Assembly: GCA_046328335.1 (NCBI GenBank)
Contig: JAXLWU010000014.1
Span: 1-64,000 of the forward strand
DNA length: 64,000 nt
Reading direction: 5' to 3'
DNA from: JACCXM01 sp046328335
Lineage (GTDB): Bacteria; Chloroflexota; Chloroflexia; Thermomicrobiales; UBA6265
How positions within the stretch are numbered: the stretch's first letter is position 1; each line of letters opens with the position of its first letter. This document shows positions 9,394 to 18,351 of the stretch, one piece after another. The notes beneath the pieces are model-generated. The model did not search any database. It had not been told where the DNA came from and worked only from the letters and a program-made list of their open reading frames with translations. Position numbers and translations under genes: made by a program.

Positions 9394-11079
9394 ATGTCAC
9401 CGACCGCGACCCAATTGACCTTCCCGGCGGGCAAGGTCCGCACCCATCGTCCCGGCGGCAGCAATCCGTTCAACGTTCCCTGGACCGATCTTTCGCGCTG
9501 GGAGCCATGGTTCTCCGAAGCGGCGGCGGAGGCGGGTGTCAATCCCCGGCTGATCGTGGCCATGGCGATCGTGGAATCGGACGGCAACCAGTACTGGCAT
9601 CACGGCAAGACCGGAAGCCGTGACGACGTCATCGCCGTCAATGATGCCTTCGGCGGCGGGCCGTCCGTCGGCATCATGCAGGTCAAACCGTTCTTCTGGC
9701 AGGACATCCTGCCCGATGCCGATGCCTACACCCCGCGCGGCAATATTCGCCTCGGCGCGAAGTTGATGGCGATGTTCATCGCCGAGACCGGGTCCTGGCA
9801 GAACGCGATCGCCGAGAAGTACCACCCCGGCACCAGCGGCGCCGGCACCACCCCGCAGATGTACATCGACACCATCAAATCGCTCATCTCGGAATTGAAA
9901 GCGGCTGCACCGAGCGAGCCGATCGAAACCGATCGCGGCCAGGTTTCCGTGATCCGGCATCCCATCGACGTGATCACCGGCGGGGTGCCGTGGACCGCCG
10001 ATTTTGGCTTCGGCATGCCGAACTTCGACGACAACGGCCAGCCGCTGAATCTCTACCGGTATGGCGTCGGCCACGGCACGCGGGCGGCGCATCAGCATAC
10101 CGGTCTCGATGTCACCATCCCCCTCGGCACCCGTGTTCACACACCGCTGGCCGGGGTGGTCCGCTGTGTCGGTGGGCAGGGTCAGGGCGATTGGGGGCAG
10201 GGGTGCGGTTCGTTCGCCGACACCATCACCGGTGGCGTGGGAAATGTCACCGTTCTTACCGACGCCGGGCTGAAGATCACCTTCGGTCACGTCAATCAGG
10301 CGCTCGTCAGCGTGGGGCAGCGGGTCTCGGCGGGGCAGCCCGTAGCGACCAGCGGCGGCATGTTCGCGCCGCATCTCCACCTGGATGTCGCCATTCTTGC
10401 GCCGGAGCGGGTCGATCGCGGGATTGCCCTCAACGGTGGCGACTATTTCCTGCTCGATCCGATCCCGGCCCTGCAGCGGGTGCTCGGTTCCCCGGAGCGG
10501 GAGCAGGAAGAGCCAGAGTCCGTGCCGGAGATCAGCGGTATCGTCTGGGAAGGGACCAACAACTTCCACGACCGCAACGGTCAGGAGCCGGTCGCCATCA
10601 TCTACCACGTCACCGACGATCTGAACTTCGCCAACGTGAAGCAGCATTTCCAGAACCCGGCCTCGAACGCCTCGGCCCATTTCGTGGTCACCGAAGACGG
10701 CGTGCCGCACCAGTTTGTCCGCTCGGGCAACGCGGCGTGGACGAACGGGATCATCCAGGAGCCGCGCACCGATATCCAATGGCTGAACGACGCCATCGCC
10801 CGCTGCCAGGCGGGGCTGTGCAACCTCAACGATTACACCCTCAATATCGAGGTGGTGGGCAAGCCGGGGCGCCCGTTTGCGCCGGCGCAGATCGACAAGG
10901 TGATCGAGATTACCCGCTACTACCTCGCCAAGTTCCCTGGCATCCGGCGCAACCGTGGCCACATGGGCCGGCACGCCGATATCGACTCGGTCGATCGCTG
11001 GTACTGCCCGGGCGATACCTTCCCGCTGGCGGAAATCATCCGCGCGGTGGGCGGCGACCCGACGCAGTTGAATCCGTAA
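9394..11079 (+). CDS. three-domain peptidoglycan hydrolase (transglycosylase, M23 endopeptidase, amidase)
   Basis: 561 residues with three different wall-cleaving domains. Residues 40-150 are a lytic transglycosylase-like fold with catalytic Glu61 (AIVESDGN) and GIMQV. Residues 225-335 are an M23 zinc endopeptidase with HTGLD (His235, Asp239) and HLHLD (His327, His329). Residues 395-550 are an N-acetylmuramoyl-L-alanine amidase (amidase_2) with His405, Glu486, His523 and Cys538 (WYCPGD). All key residues are present. There is no signal peptide or membrane helix, so the protein stays inside the cell unless released by lysis or a holin. The Shine-Dalgarno AGAAGGAGAACC fixes the start. The promoter upstream carries a LexA-like box, and a hairpin follows the gene. 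It may act as an endolysin-type or altruistic-lysis enzyme; a non-classical export route is the alternative. Confidence 0.85.
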   Translation: MSPTATQLTFPAGKVRTHRPGGSNPFNVPWTDLSRWEPWFSEAAAEAGVNPRLIVAMAIVESDGNQYWHHGKTGSRDDVIAVNDAFGGGPSVGIMQVKPFFWQDILPDADAYTPRGNIRLGAKLMAMFIAETGSWQNAIAEKYHPGTSGAGTTPQMYIDTIKSLISELKAAAPSEPIETDRGQVSVIRHPIDVITGGVPWTADFGFGMPNFDDNGQPLNLYRYGVGHGTRAAHQHTGLDVTIPLGTRVHTPLAGVVRCVGGQGQGDWGQGCGSFADTITGGVGNVTVLTDAGLKITFGHVNQALVSVGQRVSAGQPVATSGGMFAPHLHLDVAILAPERVDRGIALNGGDYFLLDPIPALQRVLGSPEREQEEPESVPEISGIVWEGTNNFHDRNGQEPVAIIYHVTDDLNFANVKQHFQNPASNASAHFVVTEDGVPHQFVRSGNAAWTNGIIQEPRTDIQWLNDAIARCQAGLCNLNDYTLNIEVVGKPGRPFAPAQIDKVIEITRYYLAKFPGIRRNRGHMGRHADIDSVDRWYCPGDTFPLAEIIRAVGGDPTQLNP

Positions 11080-11105
11080 CAAAGCCGAATCGCGACACGT
11101 GATGC

Positions 11106-11143
11106 ACGATGGAGGGACCAATTTCGCTGGTCCCCTCCATCGT
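11106..11143. terminator. bidirectional hairpin between convergent genes
   Basis: Stem CGATGGAGGGACCA (11107-11120) pairs with TGGTCCCCTCCATCG (11128-11142) with one bulged C and a 7-base loop. It lies between the hydrolase gene and the convergent DUF5615 gene. No U tract follows, so terminator function is inferred from place and stem strength. Confidence 0.65.
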
Positions 11144-11155
11144 CACCAGGAGAAT

Positions 11156-11536
11156 TTACCTGCCATGATCACGGCGGATGCGGACCGTGTAGAGCGTCAC
11201 CGTAAGGAACGCATCGAGATCGAGGGCATGGTGCGAAATCACCTCCGTGATCCGCGCCATGAGCGTTTCGATCGGAACATTGTTACCCACGCGTAGGTAG
11301 ATGATGCCAGCGTGTGGATACCCCTCGGCGAATACCAGTTCGCCGAAATCTCGGTCGCAAGCGATCAAGATCCGTTGTTCGCGGTAGACGGTCTGGAGTA
11401 CCTCTCGATCTTAAATACTCTGCGGAATATCCTGGGCGACGATGAGTACACCGTGGCCGAGTCCTCGGAGCAGCAGTCCCAGCCGCGCGTCGGCGCTCTC
11501 GTCGAGCAGGAATCGCAACCTCGGTTGTGGGTTCAC
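11156..11536 (-). pseudogene. DUF5615 PIN-like toxin gene with in-frame stop
   Basis: Read from a GTG at 11536, directly after the DUF433 stop, the frame gives a DUF5615 protein. It starts RFLLDESADARLGLLLRGLG, reaches an in-frame TAA at 11411-11413 (codon 42), then continues in the same frame with ILIACDRDFGELVF and HAGIIYLRVGN to 11156. Both halves match the PIN-like nuclease fold, with acidic residues DES and CDRDF intact. One nonsense change therefore seems to have disarmed the toxin. A functional downstream fragment starting inside the gene is unlikely because it lacks the first acidic site. Confidence 0.75.
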
Positions 11537-11779
11537 TCACTGCCGACCGATTCGATAGTGGGAGTCGACCACATCACGAGCATACGCCAGAACGGCTTTG
11601 ACATCGTCCACGGTCAGTCTGGGATAGGCGGCAAAAAGGTCGTCGAGGTCGAGATTCCCTGCCAAATGGTCGAGCACGATCTCAACGGAGATACGAGTGC
11701 CGCGGACCACGGGTTTGCCAACGAGAATGCCTGGATCTTGAATGATCCGTTCTTCAGTCGCAGGTAGTTCAAGTGCCAT
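11537..11779 (-). CDS. DUF433 antitoxin-like protein
   Basis: 80 residues. DUF433 proteins are small winged-helix DNA-binding proteins usually encoded just before a DUF5615 PIN-like toxin, and they serve as antitoxin and autoregulator. Family features here are IIQDPGILVGKPVVRGTRIS near residue 12 and VLAYARDVV near the end. The start is taken at ATG 11779 because GGAGGTGGAGC sits just upstream. An in-frame ATG 15 bases further up lacks a ribosome site. The stop TGA abuts the GTG of the toxin gene. Confidence 0.85.
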   Translation of the reverse strand: MALELPATEERIIQDPGILVGKPVVRGTRISVEIVLDHLAGNLDLDDLFAAYPRLTVDDVKAVLAYARDVVDSHYRIGRQ

Positions 11780-11854
11780 GCTCCACCTCCTCACCTTGAT
11801 CTGTAGAATTGAATGGCTAAAGTGACGAGATTCGACACAGATGGTAACGCATTC

Positions 11855-12559
11855 TCAATCGAGAAAATGCCGCTCCAGGTCGCGGAAGCGCTCCAGCACG
11901 AGGAGGCGGCCGGGGCCGGACTGGTCATTCACGTCCTGGTGCTCCAGGCGCCAGGTGGCGTGGTGAGGGATGAAGACCGCGTTCATCCCGGCGGCCAGGG
12001 CCGGGTTGATATCCGATTTCGGCGAGTTGCCGATCATCCAGGTTCGCGCCGGGGCGAGACCGAGGCGATCCACCAGGGCGTGATAGGCGGCGGCATCCTT
12101 CTCCGGCACCACCTCCGCGTGACGAAAGAGGTGGCCGATGCCGGAGCGCTCGATCTTGAGCCGCTGCTCCTCGTGATGCCCCTTGGTCATCATCGTCAGA
12201 TCGTGGCGGGCGGCGAGGCGTTCCAGGGTCTCGCGGACGCCGTCGAGCAGAGTGATCGGCATGGCGAGGATGCGCTCGCCGAAGGCCATCACCGTCCGCA
12301 GATCGTCCTCCGCGATGTGGCGCTCGGCGAGGCGCTCGTAGCAGAGCCGCAGGCTGCGGGTGAAGGCCGCCGAGCCGTAGCCGCCGGGGCCGAGACCGGC
12401 ATGCTCGATCTCATCGAGCACGGCGCGGACCTCCTGCCGGGAGAGGGTGGAGTGATCGAGGAAATCGAGGAAATCCTCGATCGCCTGCTCGAAGTGGATA
12501 TTGTTCTCCCAGAGCGTATCGTCCGCGTCGAAGATCAGGTGCAGTTCCAGGGTGGTCAT
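11855..12559 (-). CDS. HAD-superfamily hydrolase
   Basis: 234 residues from the ATG at 12559. Motif I is FDADDTLWENN (nucleophile and acid aspartates), motif II T in MMTKGH with its lysine, and motif III GNSPKSDINPALAAGM. The cap is the helical C1 type. It is a cytoplasmic phosphatase-like enzyme related to YjjG/FMN hydrolase-type proteins. The substrate cannot be predicted. The upstream ATG at 12607 adds 16 residues unlike any HAD leader and is not favoured. Confidence 0.85.
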   Translation of the reverse strand: MTTLELHLIFDADDTLWENNIHFEQAIEDFLDFLDHSTLSRQEVRAVLDEIEHAGLGPGGYGSAAFTRSLRLCYERLAERHIAEDDLRTVMAFGERILAMPITLLDGVRETLERLAARHDLTMMTKGHHEEQRLKIERSGIGHLFRHAEVVPEKDAAAYHALVDRLGLAPARTWMIGNSPKSDINPALAAGMNAVFIPHHATWRLEHQDVNDQSGPGRLLVLERFRDLERHFLD

Positions 12560-12715
12560 GGTGGAGAGTGTACGCGGCGAGGCGGCGGGCTTGGGGCAGC
12601 GCGGCAACCGGCCGTCCCTGTGGTTGCTGAGCTCGGCTGCCGCACTGCTGTCAGGTATGCTCGATGGAGATTACAGCGACGTGCAAAAGTGGAGTCGTTC
12701 AGGCGACGACCATGG

Positions 12716-12797
12716 GTGTCGTCCCGATGAAGGAGGGACCTCGGCGCGCTGGCGAGCGGTGATGATCGCCGCGATACCGCGTTTCTCGGCATGACAC
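12716..12797. repeat. interspersed inverted repeat, family A, copy 3
   Basis: GTGTCGTCCCGATGAAGGAG then GGACCTCGGCG on the left. The degenerate right arm ends ...CGGCATGACACG. It overlaps the leader of the P450 gene. Confidence 0.65.
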
Positions 12798-12844
12798 GTC
12801 TTTCGCACGCTGCTCTACGCGGCGAATCACATCACGAGGAGCGT

Positions 12845-14080
12845 ATGGCGATCCCATCCGGGGACGATCTCGACGCCGCGCTGGGGACCGCCGCGTTCTA
12901 CGACGATCCCTATCCGACCTACGACCGCCTCCGCGCCGCGGACCCCGTGCACTGGAGCGAGCACAACGGCGGCTGGATGCTGACCTGCTACGACGATGTC
13001 CTCGCCACCATCCGCGATGTGACCCATTTCACCTCCCGCGGCCGCTTCGCCGCGGTCTTTACCCGCATGGACCCGGAGGTGCGGCAGCGGGTGGCGCCGA
13101 TGCGGCGTCACTTCTCGGTGGGGTTGATCGCCTCCGACCCGCCCGATCACACCCGGATGCGGGGGTTGATCAACCGCGCCATGAAGCCGCGCGTGATCGA
13201 GGCGATGCGCCCGCGCATCCAGGCGCTGGTGACCGGGATGCTCGATGCGGTCATTGCGCGAGGGGAGATGGACCTCATCGCCGATCTCGCCTACCCGCTT
13301 CCCGCCACGGTCATCGCCGAGATGCTGGGTGCTCCGGCGGAGAGCCGCGATCAGTTCAAGGTTTGGTCGCGCGACATTCTCGGCTTCCAGGGGACGGGGC
13401 GGCCCGACCCCGTGATCGTCGATCGCGCGCAGGAGAGCCTGCTGGCGATGCGCGCCTTTCTCAGCGAACTCGCCGCGGATCGCCGGGAATCACCGAAGGA
13501 CGATCTGCTCGGCCTGCTGGTCGCGGCGGAGCAGGACGGGGAACGGCTGAGCGAGGCGGAGTTGCTGACCACCTGTGTCACGCTTCTCACCGCCGGACAC
13601 GAAACGACGACGAATCTCATCGGTAACGGCCTCTGGCTCCTCCTGACCCATCCCGAGCAACGCCGGCTGCTGGCGGAGCGGCCGGAGCTGATGCCTGGCG
13701 CGATCGAGGAGATGCTGCGCAAGGAGAGCCCGCTCCAGCGCAACCCGCGCCAGGTCGCGGTCGATGTCGAGGTGCGCGGCCGCCAACTCCGCGCCGGAGA
13801 CTACGTGATGCAGGTCCTTGGCGCGGCGAATCACGATCCGGCGCAGTTCCGCGATCCGCATCGCTTCGATATCACCCGTGCGCCGAACCGGCACCTCGCC
13901 TTCGGTCAGGGCATCCATTTCTGCCTCGGTGCGCCACTGGCGCGGCTGGAGGCGCCGATCGCAATCGGGGAGACATTGCGGCGCCTGCCGTGGCTCGCCC
14001 TGGCCGAGCCGGACGCCCCGCCGCGCTGGATTCGGCACGGTCTGCTGCGCGGTTTCGAGGAGCTGCGGGTCACGTTCTGA
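12845..14080 (+). CDS. cytochrome P450
   Basis: 411 residues, normal for soluble class I bacterial P450s. The I-helix oxygen-activation motif is TAGHETTTNLI near residue 248. The haem-binding loop FGQGIHFCLGAPLARLE near residue 352 supplies the cysteine ligand. The start at 12845 follows GAGGAGCG. The frame is open back to 12791 but that part overlaps a repeat. No ferredoxin or reductase gene is adjacent, so redox partners are elsewhere and the substrate is unknown. It resembles the CYP107/CYP102-like soluble hydroxylases common in Chloroflexota and actinobacteria. Confidence 0.93.
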   Translation: MAIPSGDDLDAALGTAAFYDDPYPTYDRLRAADPVHWSEHNGGWMLTCYDDVLATIRDVTHFTSRGRFAAVFTRMDPEVRQRVAPMRRHFSVGLIASDPPDHTRMRGLINRAMKPRVIEAMRPRIQALVTGMLDAVIARGEMDLIADLAYPLPATVIAEMLGAPAESRDQFKVWSRDILGFQGTGRPDPVIVDRAQESLLAMRAFLSELAADRRESPKDDLLGLLVAAEQDGERLSEAELLTTCVTLLTAGHETTTNLIGNGLWLLLTHPEQRRLLAERPELMPGAIEEMLRKESPLQRNPRQVAVDVEVRGRQLRAGDYVMQVLGAANHDPAQFRDPHRFDITRAPNRHLAFGQGIHFCLGAPLARLEAPIAIGETLRRLPWLALAEPDAPPRWIRHGLLRGFEELRVTF

Positions 14081-14136
14081 TCATCTCGCGTCGCTGAGTC
14101 GTCCACGCCCGCTGCCGCTGCTGTGCGAAACGCAGG

Positions 14137-14235
14137 TAGGGGCACGGCATGCCGTGCCCGGTGCCCCAGGCAGCGCCGTCCCATCCTGAAAACGCGGTTC
14201 CCTCCGGTCCGGGGACGGCATGCCGTGCCCCTACA
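14137..14235. repeat. two palindromes with core GCACGGCATGCCGTGC, family C
   Basis: GTAGGGGCACGGCATGCCGT followed by GCCC (about 14135-14160), then a second unit GGGACGGCATGCCGTGCCCC followed by TAC (about 14212-14234). The same core recurs at 36813. Confidence 0.75.
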
Positions 14236-14264
14236 CGGCGATGCCTCGGCACCTCAACGGCTGA

Positions 14265-14330
14265 AAGGACCTCGGCGTTCGTGCCGCCGGCAATTCACAC
14301 CCAGACGCTTCGCGCGCTTGGCATGACGTG
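14265..14330. repeat. degenerate family A repeat, copy 4
   Basis: Partial copy: AAAGGACCTCGGCGTTCGTG on the left and TTGGCATGACGTG on the right, with the start of the left arm missing. Confidence 0.4.
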
Positions 14331-14363
14331 ATGACTGCTCGAGCCACTCGCCGATCGCCGCGC

Positions 14364-15971
14364 TCACCCCTCGTAGACCGTTTCGCCGCCGATCACCGTC
14401 GCGTCCACCTTCAGGTCCATGAGTGACATCGGGTCCACCGTGCGGGGATCGCGTTCGAGGATGGTGAAGTCGGCGACCATGCCCGGTTTGATCTGCCCCT
14501 TGACGTCCTCCTCGAAGGTCGCATAGGCGCCGGCCACGGTATACATCGTCAGCGCTTCCTCGACCGTGACCGCCTCCTCCAGCGCGTACGACTGTCCGGA
14601 ACCGGTGCGCTCGGTGACCGCGGCCTGGATCGACTTCAATGGCCGGAAATCGGACACGGGGCAGTCGGAGGAGAAGACGAGCGGGATGCCGCGGTCGAGG
14701 AAGGAGCGGAACGGGTAGGTCAGTTGCACCCGCCACAGTCCGAGATGGCGGATGAAACCGTCGCCATACTCCAGGATGAAGACCGGCTGTGATACCGGGA
14801 CGACGCCGAGGCGCTGAATGCGATCGAGGATGTCCGGGCGGCAGATGCCGCAGTGCTCGATGCGATGGCGATGGTCGCGCCGCGGCATGGCGGTGAGCGC
14901 CTTCTCGTAGGCGTCGAGCACCCAGTCGATGCCGCGATCGCCGATGGCGTGGACGGCGATCTGGTACCCGGCGGTGTGCGCCTGCATTACGTAGTCCTCG
15001 AACTGCTCTTTCGGCATCATCATCAGCCCGAGGTTGTCCTCGCGCGGGTCGTCGAGGAACGGCTGCATAACGCCAGCGGTGCGCCCGATCAGCGAGCCGT
15101 CGATGAACAGTTTGATCGGGCCGACGCGTAGGCGGTGATCGCCGAAACCCGGCTCGATACCGAGGTCGATCAGCCGCGGCAGTAGATTCTCGCGGATCAT
15201 CATGCTGGTGCGCAATTTCAGGTCGCCGCGTTTCACCGCCCGCTGGTACGCCCTGATGTCGTCCGGGGAATCGGATGAGGCGTCCTGCGAACTGGTGATG
15301 CCAGCGCGGACGTAGGCATCGTTCGTCCGCCGCAACGCCGCTATCCGATCCTCGACCGTTGGCTCCGGGATCAGGACGCGGATCGCCTCCTGCGCCGTCT
15401 CGTGCAATACCCCGGTCGCCTCGCCATGCTCGTCGCGGACGAAATGGCCGCCCACGGGATCATCGGTGTCTCGGGTGATGCCAGCCAACTGGAGCGCCAG
15501 CGAGTTGACCGCGGCGAGATGGCCGGAGCCGTTGACGATGAGGACGGGATGCGCGGTTGTGCCCCGATCGAGATCCTGGCGGGTGGGATGGCGGCGTTCC
15601 TGGAGTTTGTTGTCGTCGTAGCCGCGCCCAACGATCCAGCGTCCCGGCGGTGTCGAGGCGGCTCGCGCGCGCACCGCGCTGACGATGTCGGCGATCGAGG
15701 AGACCGCCGGATAGCCGGCGTCGATCTGGTCGAGGGTCAGGCCATAACTGATCATGTGATTGTGCGCTTCGTTGAAGCCCGGCAGAGCGCAGCGCCCGCC
15801 GAGATCGAGGGTGCGGTAGCCGCGCGGGAGGGCGTCGGCGACGAGCCGGTGATTGCCGGCGGCAACGATGCGATCGCCGATCACACCAAAGGCCTCGACC
15901 TCCGGCTGCGCTGGATTCATGGTCAGGATCGTCCCGTTGCTGACCAGCAGTGCGTCGGTCATAGTGCTCAT
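14364..15971 (-). CDS. amidohydrolase family protein (YtcJ/exoenzyme-like)
   Basis: 535 residues from ATG 15971 (an ATG at 15962 is equally possible; GAGAGAGGGG lies just upstream). It has the composite-barrel fold of YtcJ-like metal-dependent amidohydrolases: an N-terminal beta part MNPAQPEVEAFGVIGDRIVA, then GFNEAHNHM with the metal-binding H-x-H. Further metal/substrate blocks include KLFIDGSLIGRTA, HAIGDRGIDW, RIEHCGI and FSSDCPV. The C-terminal part returns to the beta domain with GQIKPGMVADFTILE. These are broad amide/hydrolytic enzymes; the substrate is unknown. No signal peptide is seen. Confidence 0.88.
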   Translation of the reverse strand: MSTMTDALLVSNGTILTMNPAQPEVEAFGVIGDRIVAAGNHRLVADALPRGYRTLDLGGRCALPGFNEAHNHMISYGLTLDQIDAGYPAVSSIADIVSAVRARAASTPPGRWIVGRGYDDNKLQERRHPTRQDLDRGTTAHPVLIVNGSGHLAAVNSLALQLAGITRDTDDPVGGHFVRDEHGEATGVLHETAQEAIRVLIPEPTVEDRIAALRRTNDAYVRAGITSSQDASSDSPDDIRAYQRAVKRGDLKLRTSMMIRENLLPRLIDLGIEPGFGDHRLRVGPIKLFIDGSLIGRTAGVMQPFLDDPREDNLGLMMMPKEQFEDYVMQAHTAGYQIAVHAIGDRGIDWVLDAYEKALTAMPRRDHRHRIEHCGICRPDILDRIQRLGVVPVSQPVFILEYGDGFIRHLGLWRVQLTYPFRSFLDRGIPLVFSSDCPVSDFRPLKSIQAAVTERTGSGQSYALEEAVTVEEALTMYTVAGAYATFEEDVKGQIKPGMVADFTILERDPRTVDPMSLMDLKVDATVIGGETVYEG

Positions 15972-16303
15972 CCCCTCTCTCTTATCGTGCTTAGCATGGC
16001 CACGAGCGGCGACCGGCGCCGGCGCATTGCGCGGTGCACGTGGCCGAAATGCTGAAACGCCGAGCCAGATTGCCCCGCGGCGACCCCATGGGCCGTCAAT
16101 CATGGCGCAGATGCGATGCCGCGTCGACAATCCGCCGTTGCCGGAAGCAGCGAGACCCCAGGCGAGGGCACAGGCGAAGGCACGTGGACGCCGGAGGCAA
16201 CGACGCAATGATCGGGCTCGCTGGCATCGATCTGATTTGGAACGGGAACTCCGCCGGGTTCATCGCAATCATCGCCACGGTATAGTGACCGCCCGAGATC
16301 GGG

Positions 16304-17320
16304 GTGGACGCTGCGGCGGGAGCGACGGCCATGCCAACATCGAGCAGGCCGAGGCGCATCGCCGCGAACCCGCGGGTGCCACTCGGACCGGGACATCCGG
16401 CACGCACGCCCTCGCCCGCGTCCCGCGATCCCGTGGCCACGGCCTCCAACGCGACGAGTGGTGTGCTCGCCGCCGCGCGACGCATCGGGGAATCGGTCCT
16501 TATCGCGGCCTTCGCCTCGACCGGGCTCTATCTCGTCGGCACGGTCTACACCGACGCCTACTACGGCCGGCTCTCGATCGAGGTGACCTCTCTCGACCTC
16601 TCGCCGACGTACATCGCGCTGCAGTCGGTTCACGCGCTGGCAGGCATGCTGCAATACCCATCGATCCTGCTCGTCTATGCCCTGCTCTTTCGCCTCGTCT
16701 TCACCGCACGGACGCCACGGGAGTGGCTCGATCGGACGTGGCGGCGCGTTCCCCGGCTGCTGGCGCTCCTTGCCAACCTCGCGATCGTCGGTCCGCTCCT
16801 GGTCGTCGCGCTGTGGCTCTTGCTCTCGCTGCCTGATCCCGCGACCGGATCGGTACTGGCCGAGGCCTGGGATCTGCTCGCCAGCGCGGGACTTATCCTC
16901 CTGCTCTATGCGGTCTGGCTCGGGTGGGGGCAGGGCGTTCTCATCCTCGCCCGCGTCCGCGCTCGGGCCTTCGTGCCAGTGGCCCTGCTCCTGATCGTCT
17001 ACGTGCTGACGGCGCTGGTGCAGACCGCCGTCACCGCGACGGTGGCCGCGGAGCAGTTGCTGACCGGCGTCTCGGACAACGCGATGCGCGTCGTCTTCAC
17101 GCCGAAGACCGACCAGACCTTGTCCCTCCCGGATCGCGCGCTGATCCTGGTCACCAAGCGCAGCAATGCCTTCTACGTCGTCGAGCAGCAGTCTTTTCCG
17201 CCCAGTCGACGCCCGGCCGCCTATGTGATCCCGGTCGCCTCGGTCGGGAGCGCCGAGTTGCGGCGGGTGAACGAGGCGTGGTCGCCCCTCGGCGCCGGCT
17301 CGACCGCGGCGCCGCGGTGA
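16304..17320 (+). CDS. integral membrane protein of unknown function
   Basis: 338 residues (or 329 from ATG 16331). A proline-rich, basic N-terminal arm of about 55 residues precedes roughly five membrane helices (about residues 66-84, 104-130, 150-172, 185-205, 222-250). A soluble C-terminal part of about 80 residues ends PLGAGSTAAPR. I do not recognise a family. The C-terminal segment DRALILVTKRSNAFYVVEQ resembles a small beta domain seen at the end of some bacterial membrane proteins. Divergent from the amidohydrolase gene; no operon partner. Confidence 0.65.
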   Translation: MDAAAGATAMPTSSRPRRIAANPRVPLGPGHPARTPSPASRDPVATASNATSGVLAAARRIGESVLIAAFASTGLYLVGTVYTDAYYGRLSIEVTSLDLSPTYIALQSVHALAGMLQYPSILLVYALLFRLVFTARTPREWLDRTWRRVPRLLALLANLAIVGPLLVVALWLLLSLPDPATGSVLAEAWDLLASAGLILLLYAVWLGWGQGVLILARVRARAFVPVALLLIVYVLTALVQTAVTATVAAEQLLTGVSDNAMRVVFTPKTDQTLSLPDRALILVTKRSNAFYVVEQQSFPPSRRPAAYVIPVASVGSAELRRVNEAWSPLGAGSTAAPR

Positions 17321-17689
17321 TGGTCTTCCTGGCGCGGCGGCGGTCGCGCGGTCTGCGCCTGAGCCCGAGTTCCTGCAGGGCGAAGGGCTTGGTGAGGTCG
17401 TCTGCTCTTCGTGGCCGCTCCTGATTCTGGTTGATCCAGAGCCGGGAATCTCCCTCCTTTTCCATCGGCGCGGCGTGGTGTTCATCTCCCTCGCTGGCCC
17501 GAGACGGTCGATCATTGCGCGGCGGAAGCGGTGGCCGGCGCGCCAGAGGGAGGTACGTGCCGGGTGAAGCAGCGTCAGTTGAAGGATGTTCGTGACCCAT
17601 GCGGCGACGATCCTTCCGGCCGCGCGGGAAACAGATGGCATGATGGAACTCAAGGCGGCGGAAAGCAGTACCGACAGGAGCAGCGAGTC
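17321..17689. other. 369-bp intergenic region, nothing recognised
   Basis: Open frames here are GC-skew artefacts without homologous-looking motifs. No repeat family member is seen. The ribosome site for the acetyltransferase (CAGGAGCAGCG) lies at its right end. Confidence 0.5.
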
Positions 17690-18223
17690 ATGACGTCTCC
17701 CGCATCGCACATCCGGCGCGCGATCCCGGACGAGGCGCCGCTGCTCAATGCGTTGACCGGGCGCTCCGCGCTCTCCTGGGGCTACGAACCGGAGTTCCTC
17801 GACTGGGAGCCGGAGGCGCTACTGGTGACCCCCGCGTTCATCACCGCGTCACCGGTCTACGTTCTGGAGGAAGATGGCCAGATCGTCGGGTACTACGCGC
17901 TTGCGGGAGAGTCGCCGGAACTGATCCTCGACAAGCTCTTCGTCGATCCGGACTGGATTGGCACCGGGCGGGGCAAGCGGCTCTGGCGCCATGCGGTGGC
18001 CACGGCGCGGCACCTGGGCGCCACCGTGCTGACCTTTGCCGCCGATCCCAACGCCGCGCCGTTCTACCGGGCCATGGGAGCGGAGTGGACGCACGAGGAA
18101 CCGACCTCGCGCCCGGGGTGGGCCTTGCAGATGTTCCGTTTCCCGATCGTATCGACTGATGGAGAGCGTCCCGCGCTGGCCCTGGCGCGTGACGTTGCGG
18201 ATGAGCGCCCGCTTCCTTTCTGA
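17690..18223 (+). CDS. GNAT family N-acetyltransferase
   Basis: 177 residues. The fold is evident from IRRAIPDEAPLLNAL at the start, the central strand QIVGYYALAG, and the acetyl-CoA loop DPDWIGTGRGKRLWRHAVA near residue 80. The C-terminal AAPFYRAMGAEWTHEEPTSR matches the ubiquitous ...FYRRMGF... signature. The start at 17690 is chosen from the Shine-Dalgarno and the beginning of the fold. Acceptor unknown. Confidence 0.85.
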   Translation: MTSPASHIRRAIPDEAPLLNALTGRSALSWGYEPEFLDWEPEALLVTPAFITASPVYVLEEDGQIVGYYALAGESPELILDKLFVDPDWIGTGRGKRLWRHAVATARHLGATVLTFAADPNAAPFYRAMGAEWTHEEPTSRPGWALQMFRFPIVSTDGERPALALARDVADERPLPF

Positions 18224-18351
18224 CGGGTCGACCCCTGCGCCATCCCCGCCGTATGCTTGCGTCCATCACTCGTCGCCGCCATCCAGTTGACGGGATGCCC
18301 CGCACTGGGATGGCCAGCATGACGCGGTCCACCGCAGGAGGCCTGTCCCCG

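Noticed and set aside
9397..11121. A 574-codon open frame opposite the three-domain hydrolase
   Set aside because: Antisense shadow. The plus strand has three intact enzyme domains and a clear Shine-Dalgarno sequence.
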